NCBI GenBank assembly: GCA_040398805.1 | Contig: JBBATK010000001.1 | Location: forward strand, 496,001 to 560,000 | Reading direction: 5' to 3' | DNA from: JBBATK01 sp040398805 | GTDB taxonomy: Bacteria > Bacteroidota > Ignavibacteria > Kapaibacteriales > NICIL-2 | Length of the DNA stretch: 64,000 nt | Part shown: positions 26,186 through 34,735 of the stretch, in pieces | Position numbering within the stretch: the first letter of the stretch is position 1 | Layout of the letters: each line of letters starts with the position of its first letter | The notes under the pieces: generated by a model | Database searches by the model: none | What the model was told of the DNA's origin: nothing | What the model saw: the letters and a program-made list of their open reading frames with translations, nothing else | Program-made: the position numbers and the translations under genes

Positions 26186-28108
26186 TTATGCTGCATCGCC
26201 TTCCGGCTTCGCTGCGCCTTCTTCGGGAGTCGTCACCGCTGCTTCGGCCGCAACGACCGCTTCGATGGCCGCCACCTCTTCCGGAGCGATGGTCGGGGCG
26301 ACACCTTCCGCTACATACTTCTCTGCATTGGGAACAGGATGATTGGCATTGTATGCCGCGATCTTTTCCTGATCCTTGCCCTTCAGGGCGTCGACTGCGG
26401 AGAGGACGATCTTCTTCGATTCTTTGTCGAACTCCACGACCTTCAACGGCAGGGCGTCTCCGACATGGAAGAAGTCCGCGATACTGCGTACCGGAGCGAA
26501 CGAAAGTTGGGACGAGGGAACGAAACCGTCGACGCCTTCCGGCATTTCCACGATGACACCCTTGTCGATGATGCGAACGATTTTGCCTTCCGTTTCCGTT
26601 CCCACCGTGAAGCGCTCTGCGAAGACATCCCAGGGATTGTCGGAAATCTGCTTGTGACCAAGCGAGATGCGACGGTGTTCGGGATCGACGCTCAGGACGA
26701 TCACTTCCAGGGAGTCGCCCTTCTTGACGAATTCACCCGGGTGGCGGATCTTCTTCGTCCACGACAGATCGCTGATGTGTACCAATCCGTCCACACCCGC
26801 TTCGAGTTCGACGAAGACGCCGAAGTTCGTCAGGTTGCGAACGACACCGTTATGCACGGAGTGAATCGGATACTTGTTCATCAGGTCCTGCCACGGATCG
26901 GGTTCGAGTTGCTTGATACCGAGCGCGAGCTTACGGTTGTCACGGTCGATATTCAAGACGACCGCCTCGAGTATCTGACCGAGCGACACAAGCTGCGACG
27001 GATGCTTGATGTGCTGTGTCCACGACATTTCGCTGATGTGAATGAGGCCTTCCACACCCTTCTCGATCTCGATGAACACACCGTAATCGGTGATGCTCAC
27101 GACCTTGCCGCTTACCTTGGCACCCGGCTCGTACTTCTCGCCGATGGTGTCCCACGGATGCGGGGTGAGTTGCTTCATACCGAGGGAAATACGCTTCTTC
27201 TCCTGATCGAAATCGAGGACCGCTACCTTCACCTGCTCGTCCAACGTGACGATCTCGGAAGGATGGTTGACACGACCCCATGACAGGTCGGTGATGTGGA
27301 CAAGACCGTCCACACCGCCAAGATCGACGAACACACCGAAGTCGGCGATGGCCTTGACGACACCCTCGAGGATGAGGCCCTTCTCGAGCGACGAGATGAT
27401 CTTTCCGCGTTGTTCAGAGATCTGCTCTTCCAAAAGGATCTTGTGGCTGACAACGACATTCTCGCTAGGGTTGTTCACCTTCACGACGCGGACGTCTATC
27501 GTCTTGCCTACCCAGATATCGAAATCACGGACCGGACGGACATCGATCTGGGAACCGGGCAGGAACGCCTCGATACCGAGAAGGTCGACGACCATACCGC
27601 CCTTGATGCGACGAAGGATACGGACCGGAATGACATCTTGCTTTTCGTAATGAGAGAGGATGTCGTTCCACGTCTTCATGAAGTCCGCACGACGGCGTGA
27701 CAACACCAAGCGACCCATGGAATCTTCCATCTTATCGACGAACACGTCGATCTCCTCACCGATGACCAGCGAATCGGCTGCGACGGAGAACTCCGCACGC
27801 GGCACGACACCGAGGCTCTTGAAGCCAATGTCGACGAGGATCTCATCTTTGCTTATCGCAACCACACGACCATGCACCATCTCGTCTTCCTTGATGTGCG
27901 TCATGTTGGTTGCCAACATCTTTTCGAACGACTCGTTGTCGAGTCCATTAACATCCAAATCCAAATCACCTTCCAACAAAGCCGCCAGCGTGCTCTTCTT
28001 CGAGAGCTTCACCGGTACCTCGTCGAGCAATGATTCCGGAGCTGTCTCCGCTACTGTTTCCGGAACGGCAACGGGTTGCTGCTCCATTGATTCTGTTGTA
28101 TCTGACAT
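26186..28108 (-). CDS. rpsA: 30S ribosomal protein S1
   Basis: This protein binds mRNA on the small ribosomal subunit and aids initiation (640 aa). ATG 28108 (MSDTTES) is preceded by AGGAG; the open frame that continues upstream is not coding. An acidic, Ala/Glu-rich N-terminus is followed by six S1 repeats. Four of these show the pattern xFGVFVDL..VDGLVHI, and the first two and last are more divergent, as usual for S1. The C-terminal 60 residues are an Ala/Glu/Pro tail. It is transcribed alone between a promoter at about 28200 and a terminator at 26128. Confidence 0.96.
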   Translation of the reverse strand: MSDTTESMEQQPVAVPETVAETAPESLLDEVPVKLSKKSTLAALLEGDLDLDVNGLDNESFEKMLATNMTHIKEDEMVHGRVVAISKDEILVDIGFKSLGVVPRAEFSVAADSLVIGEEIDVFVDKMEDSMGRLVLSRRRADFMKTWNDILSHYEKQDVIPVRILRRIKGGMVVDLLGIEAFLPGSQIDVRPVRDFDIWVGKTIDVRVVKVNNPSENVVVSHKILLEEQISEQRGKIISSLEKGLILEGVVKAIADFGVFVDLGGVDGLVHITDLSWGRVNHPSEIVTLDEQVKVAVLDFDQEKKRISLGMKQLTPHPWDTIGEKYEPGAKVSGKVVSITDYGVFIEIEKGVEGLIHISEMSWTQHIKHPSQLVSLGQILEAVVLNIDRDNRKLALGIKQLEPDPWQDLMNKYPIHSVHNGVVRNLTNFGVFVELEAGVDGLVHISDLSWTKKIRHPGEFVKKGDSLEVIVLSVDPEHRRISLGHKQISDNPWDVFAERFTVGTETEGKIVRIIDKGVIVEMPEGVDGFVPSSQLSFAPVRSIADFFHVGDALPLKVVEFDKESKKIVLSAVDALKGKDQEKIAAYNANHPVPNAEKYVAEGVAPTIAPEEVAAIEAVVAAEAAVTTPEEGAAKPEGDAA

Positions 28109-28199
28109 AAATACTCCTGACGAAGAAAGATCGATGCTGCGGGTTCGAACCTTTCCGTTATGACTCGTGAAACATGTGTACGCAGCGCTTATAAGACCG

Positions 28200-28207
28200 C
28201 AAATATA
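28200..28207 (-). promoter_or_regulatory. Candidate -7 box of rpsA
   Basis: TATATTTG on the minus strand matches TAnnTTTG about 92 bp upstream of the rpsA ATG. No -33 box is obvious. Confidence 0.45.
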
Positions 28208-28335
28208 GGGGAATTTTGCCGTATATGGGCACTGTGAAGGGCGTTCGCTCGTATTTTTCCCTCGTCGACCCCGACAGCGGGTCCGGCGCCGTAGAGGCAC
28301 TTGCCACGATACCTCCTCTCTCGGCCCTCCTCTCG

Positions 28336-28343
28336 TATCTTTG
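28336..28343 (+). promoter_or_regulatory. Candidate -7 box of lptG
   Basis: TATCTTTG on the plus strand matches TAnnTTTG, about 80 bp upstream of the LptF/G start at 28424. Confidence 0.4.
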
Positions 28344-28423
28344 TCCCTCAGAACCGGTGCACGAACGTTCCAGGGGTCACCTCGCCGAACTCCATGCATC
28401 GAACCCTGTTTTCGAGCGCCCGT

Positions 28424-29515
28424 ATGAATGTCATCGATCGATACGTCCTGAAAGGTTTCCTCTCCACCCTCGTTTTCTCCGTGGCGGCGCTCTGCGTGAT
28501 TTTTCTTGTCGTCGACCTCATGGAAAGTCTCGACGGGTTTCTCGACCACGATGCGCCTCTCTCGGCCATCGCCTCGTACTATCTGTATTATCTCCCTCAG
28601 ATCATCAAGCTGATCTTTCCCATAGCCATGCTGCTTGCCAGTCTGTTTTCGGTGGGACGTCTCTCGGGGAATAACGAGATAACCGCCATGAAATCGTCCG
28701 GCATGAGCGTGTACCGCCTCCTTCTTCCCATCGCCCTCGTCAGCCTTGCCCTGAGCGGTGCGCAGCTGTATTTCAACGGGTGGGTGGTTCCGCACGCCCA
28801 AACGAAGATGCTGAGCGTGGACAGGACCTATCTTGGCAAGGCGAAACAGCGGACAGAGACGCAGGTTTTCAATGTGTCCTTCCGCGATTCCCCCTTACGC
28901 AACGTTTTCATGAACTCCTACAACGATGATTCCCGACGCGGCGTCCGGCTTTACGTGGAAGACTACACGAGCGCTCTTTCACCGCGTATCAGCCGTCGAT
29001 TGGACGCCGAAGGGTTCTTTTGGGACAGTACGCGGAAGGTGTGGGTAGCCGAGAAGTCGTTCGTACGGACCATCGGCATCAACGATTCCGTGCGCACGCG
29101 CTATGCCGAGCAGGACACCCTGCATCTTGTCATGCCGCACGAAGCCATCGTGGGTCTGCAACGGTCGGTGGACGAAATGAACCTGAACGAGTACCGGGAC
29201 TACATCGACCTGCAGGAGCGCGGCGGAAAGGATGTGCGGATGAAACGTATCGACTACTTCGGTCAGTTCGCGTTCCCCTTCGCCAACCTCATCGTCGTTC
29301 TCTTCGGCGTTCCCTTCGCATCCGTGAAACGGCGCGGTGGTGTGGCCGGCGAAATCGCAGCGGCCATGATCGTCACCTTTTCCTACCTGGTCTTCACCAA
29401 ACTCAGCCAGTCCCTCGGGTTCGAGCTCGAGCTTCCGGCCGTGGTCGTGGGCTGGTCGGCGAACATCATCTTCGCGGGCATCGCCTTCGTCAACGTTTGG
29501 CGTGTGCGAACCTGA
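28424..29515 (+). CDS. LptF/LptG family LPS export permease
   Basis: This inner-membrane permease (363 aa) of the Lpt system extracts LPS together with the LptB ATPase. ATG 28424 (MNVIDRYVLKGFL) is the family-typical N-terminus; the open frame reaches back to 28301 without support. Three N-terminal helices are followed by a periplasmic beta domain (about 100-255) and three C-terminal helices (FGQFAFPFANLIVVLFGVPF onward). The motif NNEITAMKSSGMSVYRLLLP is the conserved LptB-contact region. LptF versus LptG cannot be decided from one copy. Followed after 150 bp by the GldL-like gene. Confidence 0.92.
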   Translation: MNVIDRYVLKGFLSTLVFSVAALCVIFLVVDLMESLDGFLDHDAPLSAIASYYLYYLPQIIKLIFPIAMLLASLFSVGRLSGNNEITAMKSSGMSVYRLLLPIALVSLALSGAQLYFNGWVVPHAQTKMLSVDRTYLGKAKQRTETQVFNVSFRDSPLRNVFMNSYNDDSRRGVRLYVEDYTSALSPRISRRLDAEGFFWDSTRKVWVAEKSFVRTIGINDSVRTRYAEQDTLHLVMPHEAIVGLQRSVDEMNLNEYRDYIDLQERGGKDVRMKRIDYFGQFAFPFANLIVVLFGVPFASVKRRGGVAGEIAAAMIVTFSYLVFTKLSQSLGFELELPAVVVGWSANIIFAGIAFVNVWRVRT

Positions 29516-29664
29516 CGACTTCGCCGTTTGCTCACGAGTCATGGTGGTTCCGCACCCCCCCCGACACAACCGACAAAGCAGGATCCACGGGGTACTCTCG
29601 AAGGCGAAAAAAGACGTATGTTGGAACCTGAACGAGAGGTTCTCCCATCACTGCAGGTATCGTT

Positions 29665-30447
29665 ATGACGGAAGTACGTTCATTAGGGAGTCTGGAAGGA
29701 CGGCGCATCGTGCGTGACATCTTCCGCGAATTGCGCTTCGAGCGTCAATACAGCGGGTTCACGATTCTGACGACGATGTGGCGTGTGTGCACGAACGAAA
29801 AGGAGCTCTTCCGGTATTCGTCGAACGAGGTGCGTGTTCTGCATCCGCTCGGCACCATGCGCGGCACCTCTCTCTGGATGCAGGAAGTCGTCAACCGCTT
29901 CTACTCGGCCACCATCAACTCTTTCGTGTATTTCGGCGCTGCGATCCTTCTTGTCATGATCGGCGTCCGTCGATTCACCGACCATGTCTCGGATGCAACC
30001 GTGCTCGGCAGCATCCTCTTCGAGGCATTCCTTCTCGTCATCATGTTCCTCGTCCTCTACTTCTCTCCTGCGGAAGCGAGCGACGAAGATGATGCCGACA
30101 TGACAACGGGCGATAATCAGCGCGAGGTGCTCCGGGAAATCGGCGAGATCGGTCGTGATTACGCGAACGTCTCCATCCATCTCGAACAGGCGGTTCAGCA
30201 GCTCAAGGAACTCCAACGGGTCCATGAGCAACTCGCCGATCGTGTTCGGGAAAGCACCGAGGCCGCCCATCAGGCCATGCATCCGAATCCCGCTCTGGTG
30301 ACGACGATGGACAAAACGAATCATTCGCTCGAGCGATTCCAGCAATCGGTCGAGGCGTTGAATGCCGCAACGGACAAGCTGCGGCGGGAAGAGATCGATG
30401 CGGCCGTGCGCCGCGAGGTCGAAGCGCTTTTGACGCGCCGGCTATAG
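29665..30447 (+). CDS. GldL-like two-helix membrane protein with C-terminal coiled coil
   Basis: This is a 260-residue protein of unproven function. Residues 1-80 are a cytoplasmic region. Two adjacent helices follow (about 86-103 FVYFGAAILLVMIGV and 109-133 ATVLGSILFEAFLLVIMFLV). Then come an acidic stretch (ASDEDDAD) and a long amphipathic coiled coil (150-255). The YxGAA start of helix 1 and the single membrane glutamate E120 in helix 2 recall GldL, the proton-channel subunit of the type IX secretion motor, where an equivalent glutamate is essential. The next gene has GldM topology. Most of this protein is also similar to the C-terminal two-thirds of the protein at 44838-46172. Assignment is by topology and remembered motifs, not by search. 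Confidence 0.55.
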   Translation: MTEVRSLGSLEGRRIVRDIFRELRFERQYSGFTILTTMWRVCTNEKELFRYSSNEVRVLHPLGTMRGTSLWMQEVVNRFYSATINSFVYFGAAILLVMIGVRRFTDHVSDATVLGSILFEAFLLVIMFLVLYFSPAEASDEDDADMTTGDNQREVLREIGEIGRDYANVSIHLEQAVQQLKELQRVHEQLADRVRESTEAAHQAMHPNPALVTTMDKTNHSLERFQQSVEALNAATDKLRREEIDAAVRREVEALLTRRL

Positions 30448-30475
30448 CGCGGCGCGGGCGTCCAGGTTTCCTGAG

Positions 30476-32056
30476 GTGACGTCGAAACGTACCTTCGAAT
30501 TCCGATATACAATCCAGAGAACGGTGAAAACTTCCAAGCGTCGACCGGGTACCATAGACATCTATTTCGTGTTGTACATCGCAGCACTGGTGCTTCTCAT
30601 ACCCGATCGCGGAGCATCGCGTAACGATGCCGCCGAGCTCATAACTTCGATACTTCAGACGTCGTTCTCCATTCATGCGGATCGAACCGTCATGCTGTGC
30701 AGAATGGTGCGCAACGGCGATTCGCTGGCGGTGCTCTCGTGCGATTCGCTCAATGGTATCTATCACAGCGGAGCCATGAAGGACGTACGGTACGAGTTCA
30801 GTATCGAAGACCAATCCTACAGGAACAAGGTCTCGTTGAACTCCTCTTCAGAGACGCGATCATCGTACTTCAGGATCGACGGCTCCGCCGACCAAGGCGG
30901 TGTGCGGTTCGCATGGAACCCACCGTTGACCGAGAAGCGTAACCGCTTGTTCACCGTTCATGTCTCAGCCTCGGCCACACCCACCCTTCCGGACGGATTG
31001 GACGGGTCGCAACGCGAGGCACTGCGGCGGATCGCGGGCGATCCGAATGGCATTCGGGTACGTGCGAAGACGCAGTTCACCGTCGCTCTTGTCTATGTGG
31101 ATGGTGGCACCGGTGTCATGGTCGCACAGCCAACTCCCGTGGTATCCGGTGGGTCTGCGGATTCGGCGTTGGCCCGACGATATGAAGAGCTGCTGAGGCA
31201 GTTCGAACAACCGCGCACCGCAGCTATACCTCGGGGAGAATTCTTCCTTCAGCCCCGTGATAACATCGTGAGGATGATCGCCTATCAGCCCTTCGAAAAC
31301 CGCATCCGTGTGTACGGTGCCGACCCGTCACGCGAGGTGGATGCGATCCGGGTTTCCGGAAGTAACGCCTATGCCCGAGTGGAGGGTTCGGACCTCGTCG
31401 TCACAGGAACGACGCCGGCAAGCGGCAGTGTCGTCGTCACCGTAAATGCCCGCCGGACCGTGGACAGGAAAGACACAAGCGTATCATTCCGTGTCCTGGC
31501 CAATGCCCTGGAGCCGCCGCTTATTCCCACGACCATGTATCCCGGGGTGACCTATGGTTTCCAGCCGCGGTTGCCCGATGTAAGCGGTCTTCCTGCCGGA
31601 GCCGTCTTGCGTGACGATCGCGGTGCTGAAGTGGTGCGAAGCGCCCAGGGCGAATCGTTCTCCTATACTCCCCGCACGGAGGATACCCTTCGAACCTTCG
31701 TCTTCGAACGGTCGATCAATGATAGGAAAATCGGTCAGGCCTATTCCGTCTCGATTCTCCCATTTCCCCCGCCGGAGATCATCGATATCTCCCTACGTAA
31801 CGGACAGGTGTGGGTGCGAACCCGCTCCTTCGGTCTCGCATCGGATACCCGCGCCCGCGTACGCCTGGACCTGGGAACCCCCAACGGACCGCGTGTTCAG
31901 GAGCGCCTCGGCGATTGGAGTTACGATGAACAATCCCACGCACACCTGCAGGTGTTCCAGTTCACGCCGGTGAGTGCGAGCGGAAGTATTCGGGCGGTGA
32001 ACGGCCGGAAGCAGACCTCGGAGAAACGTGATTTCACGGCGCGTAACGAGCGTTGA
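30476..32056 (+). CDS. Single-anchor periplasmic beta-rich protein, GldM-like candidate
   Basis: This is an unrecognised protein of about 526 aa. A short basic cytoplasmic tail precedes one helix (IDIYFVLYIAALVLLIP). The rest is periplasmic and rich in beta strands, with repeated Ig-like segments and short Pro-rich linkers (ANALEPPLIPTTMYPG, SVSILPFPPPEIIDI). This is the topology and length of GldM/PorM, which pairs with GldL and spans the periplasm. It starts 28 bp after the GldL-like gene, probably in one operon. GTG 30476 is the longest start; GTG 30524 would give a shorter tail, closer to GldM. Sequence identity to GldM is not evident by eye, so this is inference from position and topology. 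Confidence 0.5.
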   Translation: MTSKRTFEFRYTIQRTVKTSKRRPGTIDIYFVLYIAALVLLIPDRGASRNDAAELITSILQTSFSIHADRTVMLCRMVRNGDSLAVLSCDSLNGIYHSGAMKDVRYEFSIEDQSYRNKVSLNSSSETRSSYFRIDGSADQGGVRFAWNPPLTEKRNRLFTVHVSASATPTLPDGLDGSQREALRRIAGDPNGIRVRAKTQFTVALVYVDGGTGVMVAQPTPVVSGGSADSALARRYEELLRQFEQPRTAAIPRGEFFLQPRDNIVRMIAYQPFENRIRVYGADPSREVDAIRVSGSNAYARVEGSDLVVTGTTPASGSVVVTVNARRTVDRKDTSVSFRVLANALEPPLIPTTMYPGVTYGFQPRLPDVSGLPAGAVLRDDRGAEVVRSAQGESFSYTPRTEDTLRTFVFERSINDRKIGQAYSVSILPFPPPEIIDISLRNGQVWVRTRSFGLASDTRARVRLDLGTPNGPRVQERLGDWSYDEQSHAHLQVFQFTPVSASGSIRAVNGRKQTSEKRDFTARNER

Positions 32057-32096
32057 CATCGGTGAAAGAAGGCGCGTGAAACCCATCCACCTGCGG

Positions 32097-33113
32097 TCAC
32101 TTCCTTCGTGAACGTCGGTAGTTCGAGACGTTTCTGGCGTGTTCTGCTCCGGACGCCGCGAAGGAATGCAGACCGCTCCCATCTCCCCGTGCGCAGAAGT
32201 AGAGGAACCCATGACGCTCCGGAGCGATGGCCGCCTCTATGCTCGCCGCTCCCGGTGCGCAGATCGGTCCGGGTGGCAGGCCGGCGTACCGGTAGGTATT
32301 GTACGGGTCGTCCACTTCAAGGTCTTTGTACAACAACCGTCGCGCCTGGCCTCCGAGTGCATACTGCACCGTGGGGTCGGCGGCGAGCTTCATGCCCCGA
32401 CGCAACCTGTTCATGTAGACACCGGCGATTCGCGACCGTTCCGTGTCCACCGATGTCTCGCTCTCGACGATGCTGGCAAGGGTGAGCAATTCATGTTTGG
32501 ACATCCCTGTAGCCATCGCATGCCGGGCGAAACGCTTTTCCCACACGTCCCGTTGCTGCTTGAGGAGTCGGTCGATGACTTCCTCGACGGGCTGTCGGGA
32601 GTAAAATTCGTAGGTGTCGGGCATCAAGTATCCCTCCACCGACGCTGCCTCCGCTCCCCAGGCTTGGCGGAGCGAATCGCTGAGAAGGTGACGCATGACC
32701 GTTGCGGAGTCGGCTCCGACTCTCGATCGGATGATTGAGGCGAAACGCCGCAGAGTGATTCCCTCCGGAAAAGTGACGCGAATGGTGAGGACGCGATCGC
32801 CGAAAACGAGACTCTTCATCACCTGCCAGTACGTATCGTCCGGCGTGAAGGCATAACTTCCCCGATGCAGTCCCTTGCCGCTTGCTTTCGCAACGAAGCC
32901 GAGGACCGTCCGCAAGACCGTCGGTTGCGTGACGACGCCGGCATCCACGAGTATCCTTGTCGCTCGGGCGGATGAGGACGATGCCGGGATATACACGACA
33001 ACCTTGTTTGTGACATCGACAGGTCGGGATAGGTACCAAGCGCCCAGGGACAGGACAAGAAGGATGATGACAAGGAGACCACGCACGAAGAGTTTCATGT
33101 CTGAAATTACCAT
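32097..33113 (-). CDS. mltG: Endolytic murein transglycosylase MltG (YceG-like)
   Basis: This membrane-bound lytic transglycosylase (338 aa) cuts new glycan strands and limits their length. An N-terminal helix (LFVRGLLVIILLVLSLGAWYL) anchors a periplasmic LysM-like and catalytic domain. The catalytic glutamate is E217 in TLASIVESET, followed by VYMNRLRRGMKLAADPTVQYAL and YNTYRYAGLPPGPI, which are hallmarks of the family. The start is ATG 33113; ATG 33098 (MKLFVRG) is equally possible, and neither has a clear ribosome site. It converges with the GldM-like gene. Confidence 0.94.
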   Translation of the reverse strand: MVISDMKLFVRGLLVIILLVLSLGAWYLSRPVDVTNKVVVYIPASSSSARATRILVDAGVVTQPTVLRTVLGFVAKASGKGLHRGSYAFTPDDTYWQVMKSLVFGDRVLTIRVTFPEGITLRRFASIIRSRVGADSATVMRHLLSDSLRQAWGAEAASVEGYLMPDTYEFYSRQPVEEVIDRLLKQQRDVWEKRFARHAMATGMSKHELLTLASIVESETSVDTERSRIAGVYMNRLRRGMKLAADPTVQYALGGQARRLLYKDLEVDDPYNTYRYAGLPPGPICAPGAASIEAAIAPERHGFLYFCARGDGSGLHSFAASGAEHARNVSNYRRSRRK

Positions 33114-33246
33114 CGAATAATCAACATCACAAGGCAGAGAGCATCAATGCGCTCTCTTCAAGAATACTCAAGCTCGTTCTTCCGCACAGAGGATTTTTCC
33201 TCGCATCTTTCGTTTTTTTTACCCGCCCCGTTGCGACGCCTCTCTG

Positions 33247-33254
33247 TATTTTTG
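33247..33254 (+). promoter_or_regulatory. Candidate -7 box of the citrate synthase gene
   Basis: TATTTTTG matches TAnnTTTG, 56-63 bp upstream of the start at 33310. A T-rich tract lies just upstream, but no well-spaced TTG box does. Confidence 0.4.
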
Positions 33255-33309
33255 CGTCTGTTCTTCTCAAAAGAACCGTTCATCCTGATTCTCATCACAA
33301 AGGTGTCAT

Positions 33310-34584
33310 ATGGAGTTGCTTCAGAACAAGATTCTAGAAATGTTACCCTCGCTTCGCGAAAAACGAAATGCGATGCTGAAGGAAAAAGGCGACGTGCAAA
33401 TCGCGACGGTGACCGTCGAGCAGGTACTTGGTGGCATGCGCGGCATTCCCTCGGTTCTCTGTGATACGTCGTCGGTATCGGCGGACGAAGGATTGCGCAT
33501 CCGCAACATCCCCATCCTCGAGCTTACCGACACCACTCCGGAGGAGATCTTCTTCCTCTTGGTCACGGGTCAGCGCCCCAACGAGGCGGAAAAGGCGGAA
33601 CTCACGGCGATGTTCGCCGCAAAGGCCGCACTGCCCTCGTACGTCATCGACACGCTCAAGGCCATGCATAAGGATGCCCACCCCATGGCAATGCTCTCCG
33701 CCGGACTGCTGGCGATGGAACATGAGTCGGAATTCCGCCGCGCCTATGACGCAGGCGCAACCAAGGACCAACTGTGGCAGGCGACCTTGCAGGACAGCAT
33801 CACGCTGCTCGCGCGCATCACGACCCTTGCCGCGACCATTTATCGCCTGAAATTCCACGGCGGTGATATCATCGCTCCCGATCCCTCGGCAGACTGGTCG
33901 ACGAATTTCGCCACCATGCTTGGTGTCAACGACTCCGCAGCATGGAAAGACCTTGTGCGCCTGTACCTGGTGCTCCACTCCGACCATGAAGGCGGCAACG
34001 TCAGCGCTCTCACGGGCCTGACAGTGGGCTCGGCACTGAGCGACGTGTACTATGCCGTGAGCGCGGGCCTGAACGGTCTTGCGGGTCCGTTGCACGGATT
34101 GGCGAACCAGGAAGTCCTCGCTTTCATCCGCGAAGTCGTCGAACACTTCAAGGGTGTGCCCGACAACGAAACGCTCTCTGCGTTCTGCTGGGACCGTCTC
34201 AAGAGCGGTCGTGTCATTCCGGGGTACGGTCACGGCGTTCTGCGCTGCACGGATCCCCGCTTCACGGCATTCCATGAGTTCGCCGAGAAGCACAACATGC
34301 AGAGCGATAGCATCGCCCTCGTGCAGAAGTTCTTCCAGGTCGTCCCGGGAATCCTCACCGAACATGGCAAGGCGAAGAGTCCGTGGCCGAACGTGGATTC
34401 CATCAGCGGCTCGCTCCTGTACGATTTCGGTATGACCGAGTTCTCCTTCTACACCGTCATGTTCGGTGTATCGCGTGCCATGGGTATCTGCTCGCAGATC
34501 CTCGTCCATCGCATGCTCGGTTCCGCTATCACGCGTCCGAAGTCACTTACCCTCGACCAACTGTCAGGTCTTGCGAACAAATAA
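33310..34584 (+). CDS. gltA: Citrate synthase, mitochondrial-like type
   Basis: This enzyme condenses oxaloacetate and acetyl-CoA to citrate in the TCA cycle. The 424-residue protein follows the animal mitochondrial pattern rather than the E. coli hexameric type: HSDHEGGNVSA, GLNGLAGPLHGLANQEVL, PGYGHGVLRCTDPRF and GMTEFSFYTVMFGVSRA. The catalytic triad is H262, H308 and D363. It is flanked by its own promoter-like box and a strong terminator, so it is monocistronic. The same type is found in several Bacteroidota/Chlorobiota relatives (general knowledge), so transfer need not be recent. Confidence 0.95.
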   Translation: MELLQNKILEMLPSLREKRNAMLKEKGDVQIATVTVEQVLGGMRGIPSVLCDTSSVSADEGLRIRNIPILELTDTTPEEIFFLLVTGQRPNEAEKAELTAMFAAKAALPSYVIDTLKAMHKDAHPMAMLSAGLLAMEHESEFRRAYDAGATKDQLWQATLQDSITLLARITTLAATIYRLKFHGGDIIAPDPSADWSTNFATMLGVNDSAAWKDLVRLYLVLHSDHEGGNVSALTGLTVGSALSDVYYAVSAGLNGLAGPLHGLANQEVLAFIREVVEHFKGVPDNETLSAFCWDRLKSGRVIPGYGHGVLRCTDPRFTAFHEFAEKHNMQSDSIALVQKFFQVVPGILTEHGKAKSPWPNVDSISGSLLYDFGMTEFSFYTVMFGVSRAMGICSQILVHRMLGSAITRPKSLTLDQLSGLANK

Positions 34585-34626
34585 GCCCCGGTCGCCTCGG
34601 CACCTGATGCAGACGCACACAAAGGA

Positions 34627-34669
34627 AAACGGTCTGTCACGAACGTGTGACAGACCGTTTCTTTTTTCT
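34627..34669 (+). terminator. Rho-independent terminator after citrate synthase
   Basis: A 14-bp perfect stem (AAACGGTCTGTCAC and its complement) with loop GAAC is followed by CTTTTTTCTT. It lies 43 bp after the stop codon, between two convergent genes. Confidence 0.93.
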
Positions 34670-34735
34670 TTCGTACCAGAATGGTTGCTCGGCTGCTCAC
34701 GTGCCCTGAGCAGTGATCATACTCGCGGACTTGGC

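Larger units (their letters stand above)
28109..28423. other. Divergent intergenic region rpsA / lptG
   Basis: These 315 bases separate rpsA from the LptF/G gene. No convincing gene lies here. A minus-strand TATATTTG and a plus-strand TATCTTTG are about 130 bp apart and look like back-to-back -7 promoter boxes. The rpsA leader would be about 85 bases. Confidence 0.6.

Noticed and set aside
28140..28170. GGGTTCGAACC, resembling a tRNA T-arm
   Set aside because: The flanking bases do not form a five-base-pair T stem and no acceptor or anticodon arm can be drawn around it.
28109..28801. N-terminal extension of rpsA to 28801
   Set aside because: The extension crosses the LptG gene start and both promoter boxes. 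AGGAG before ATG 28108 and family length (640 aa) fix the start.
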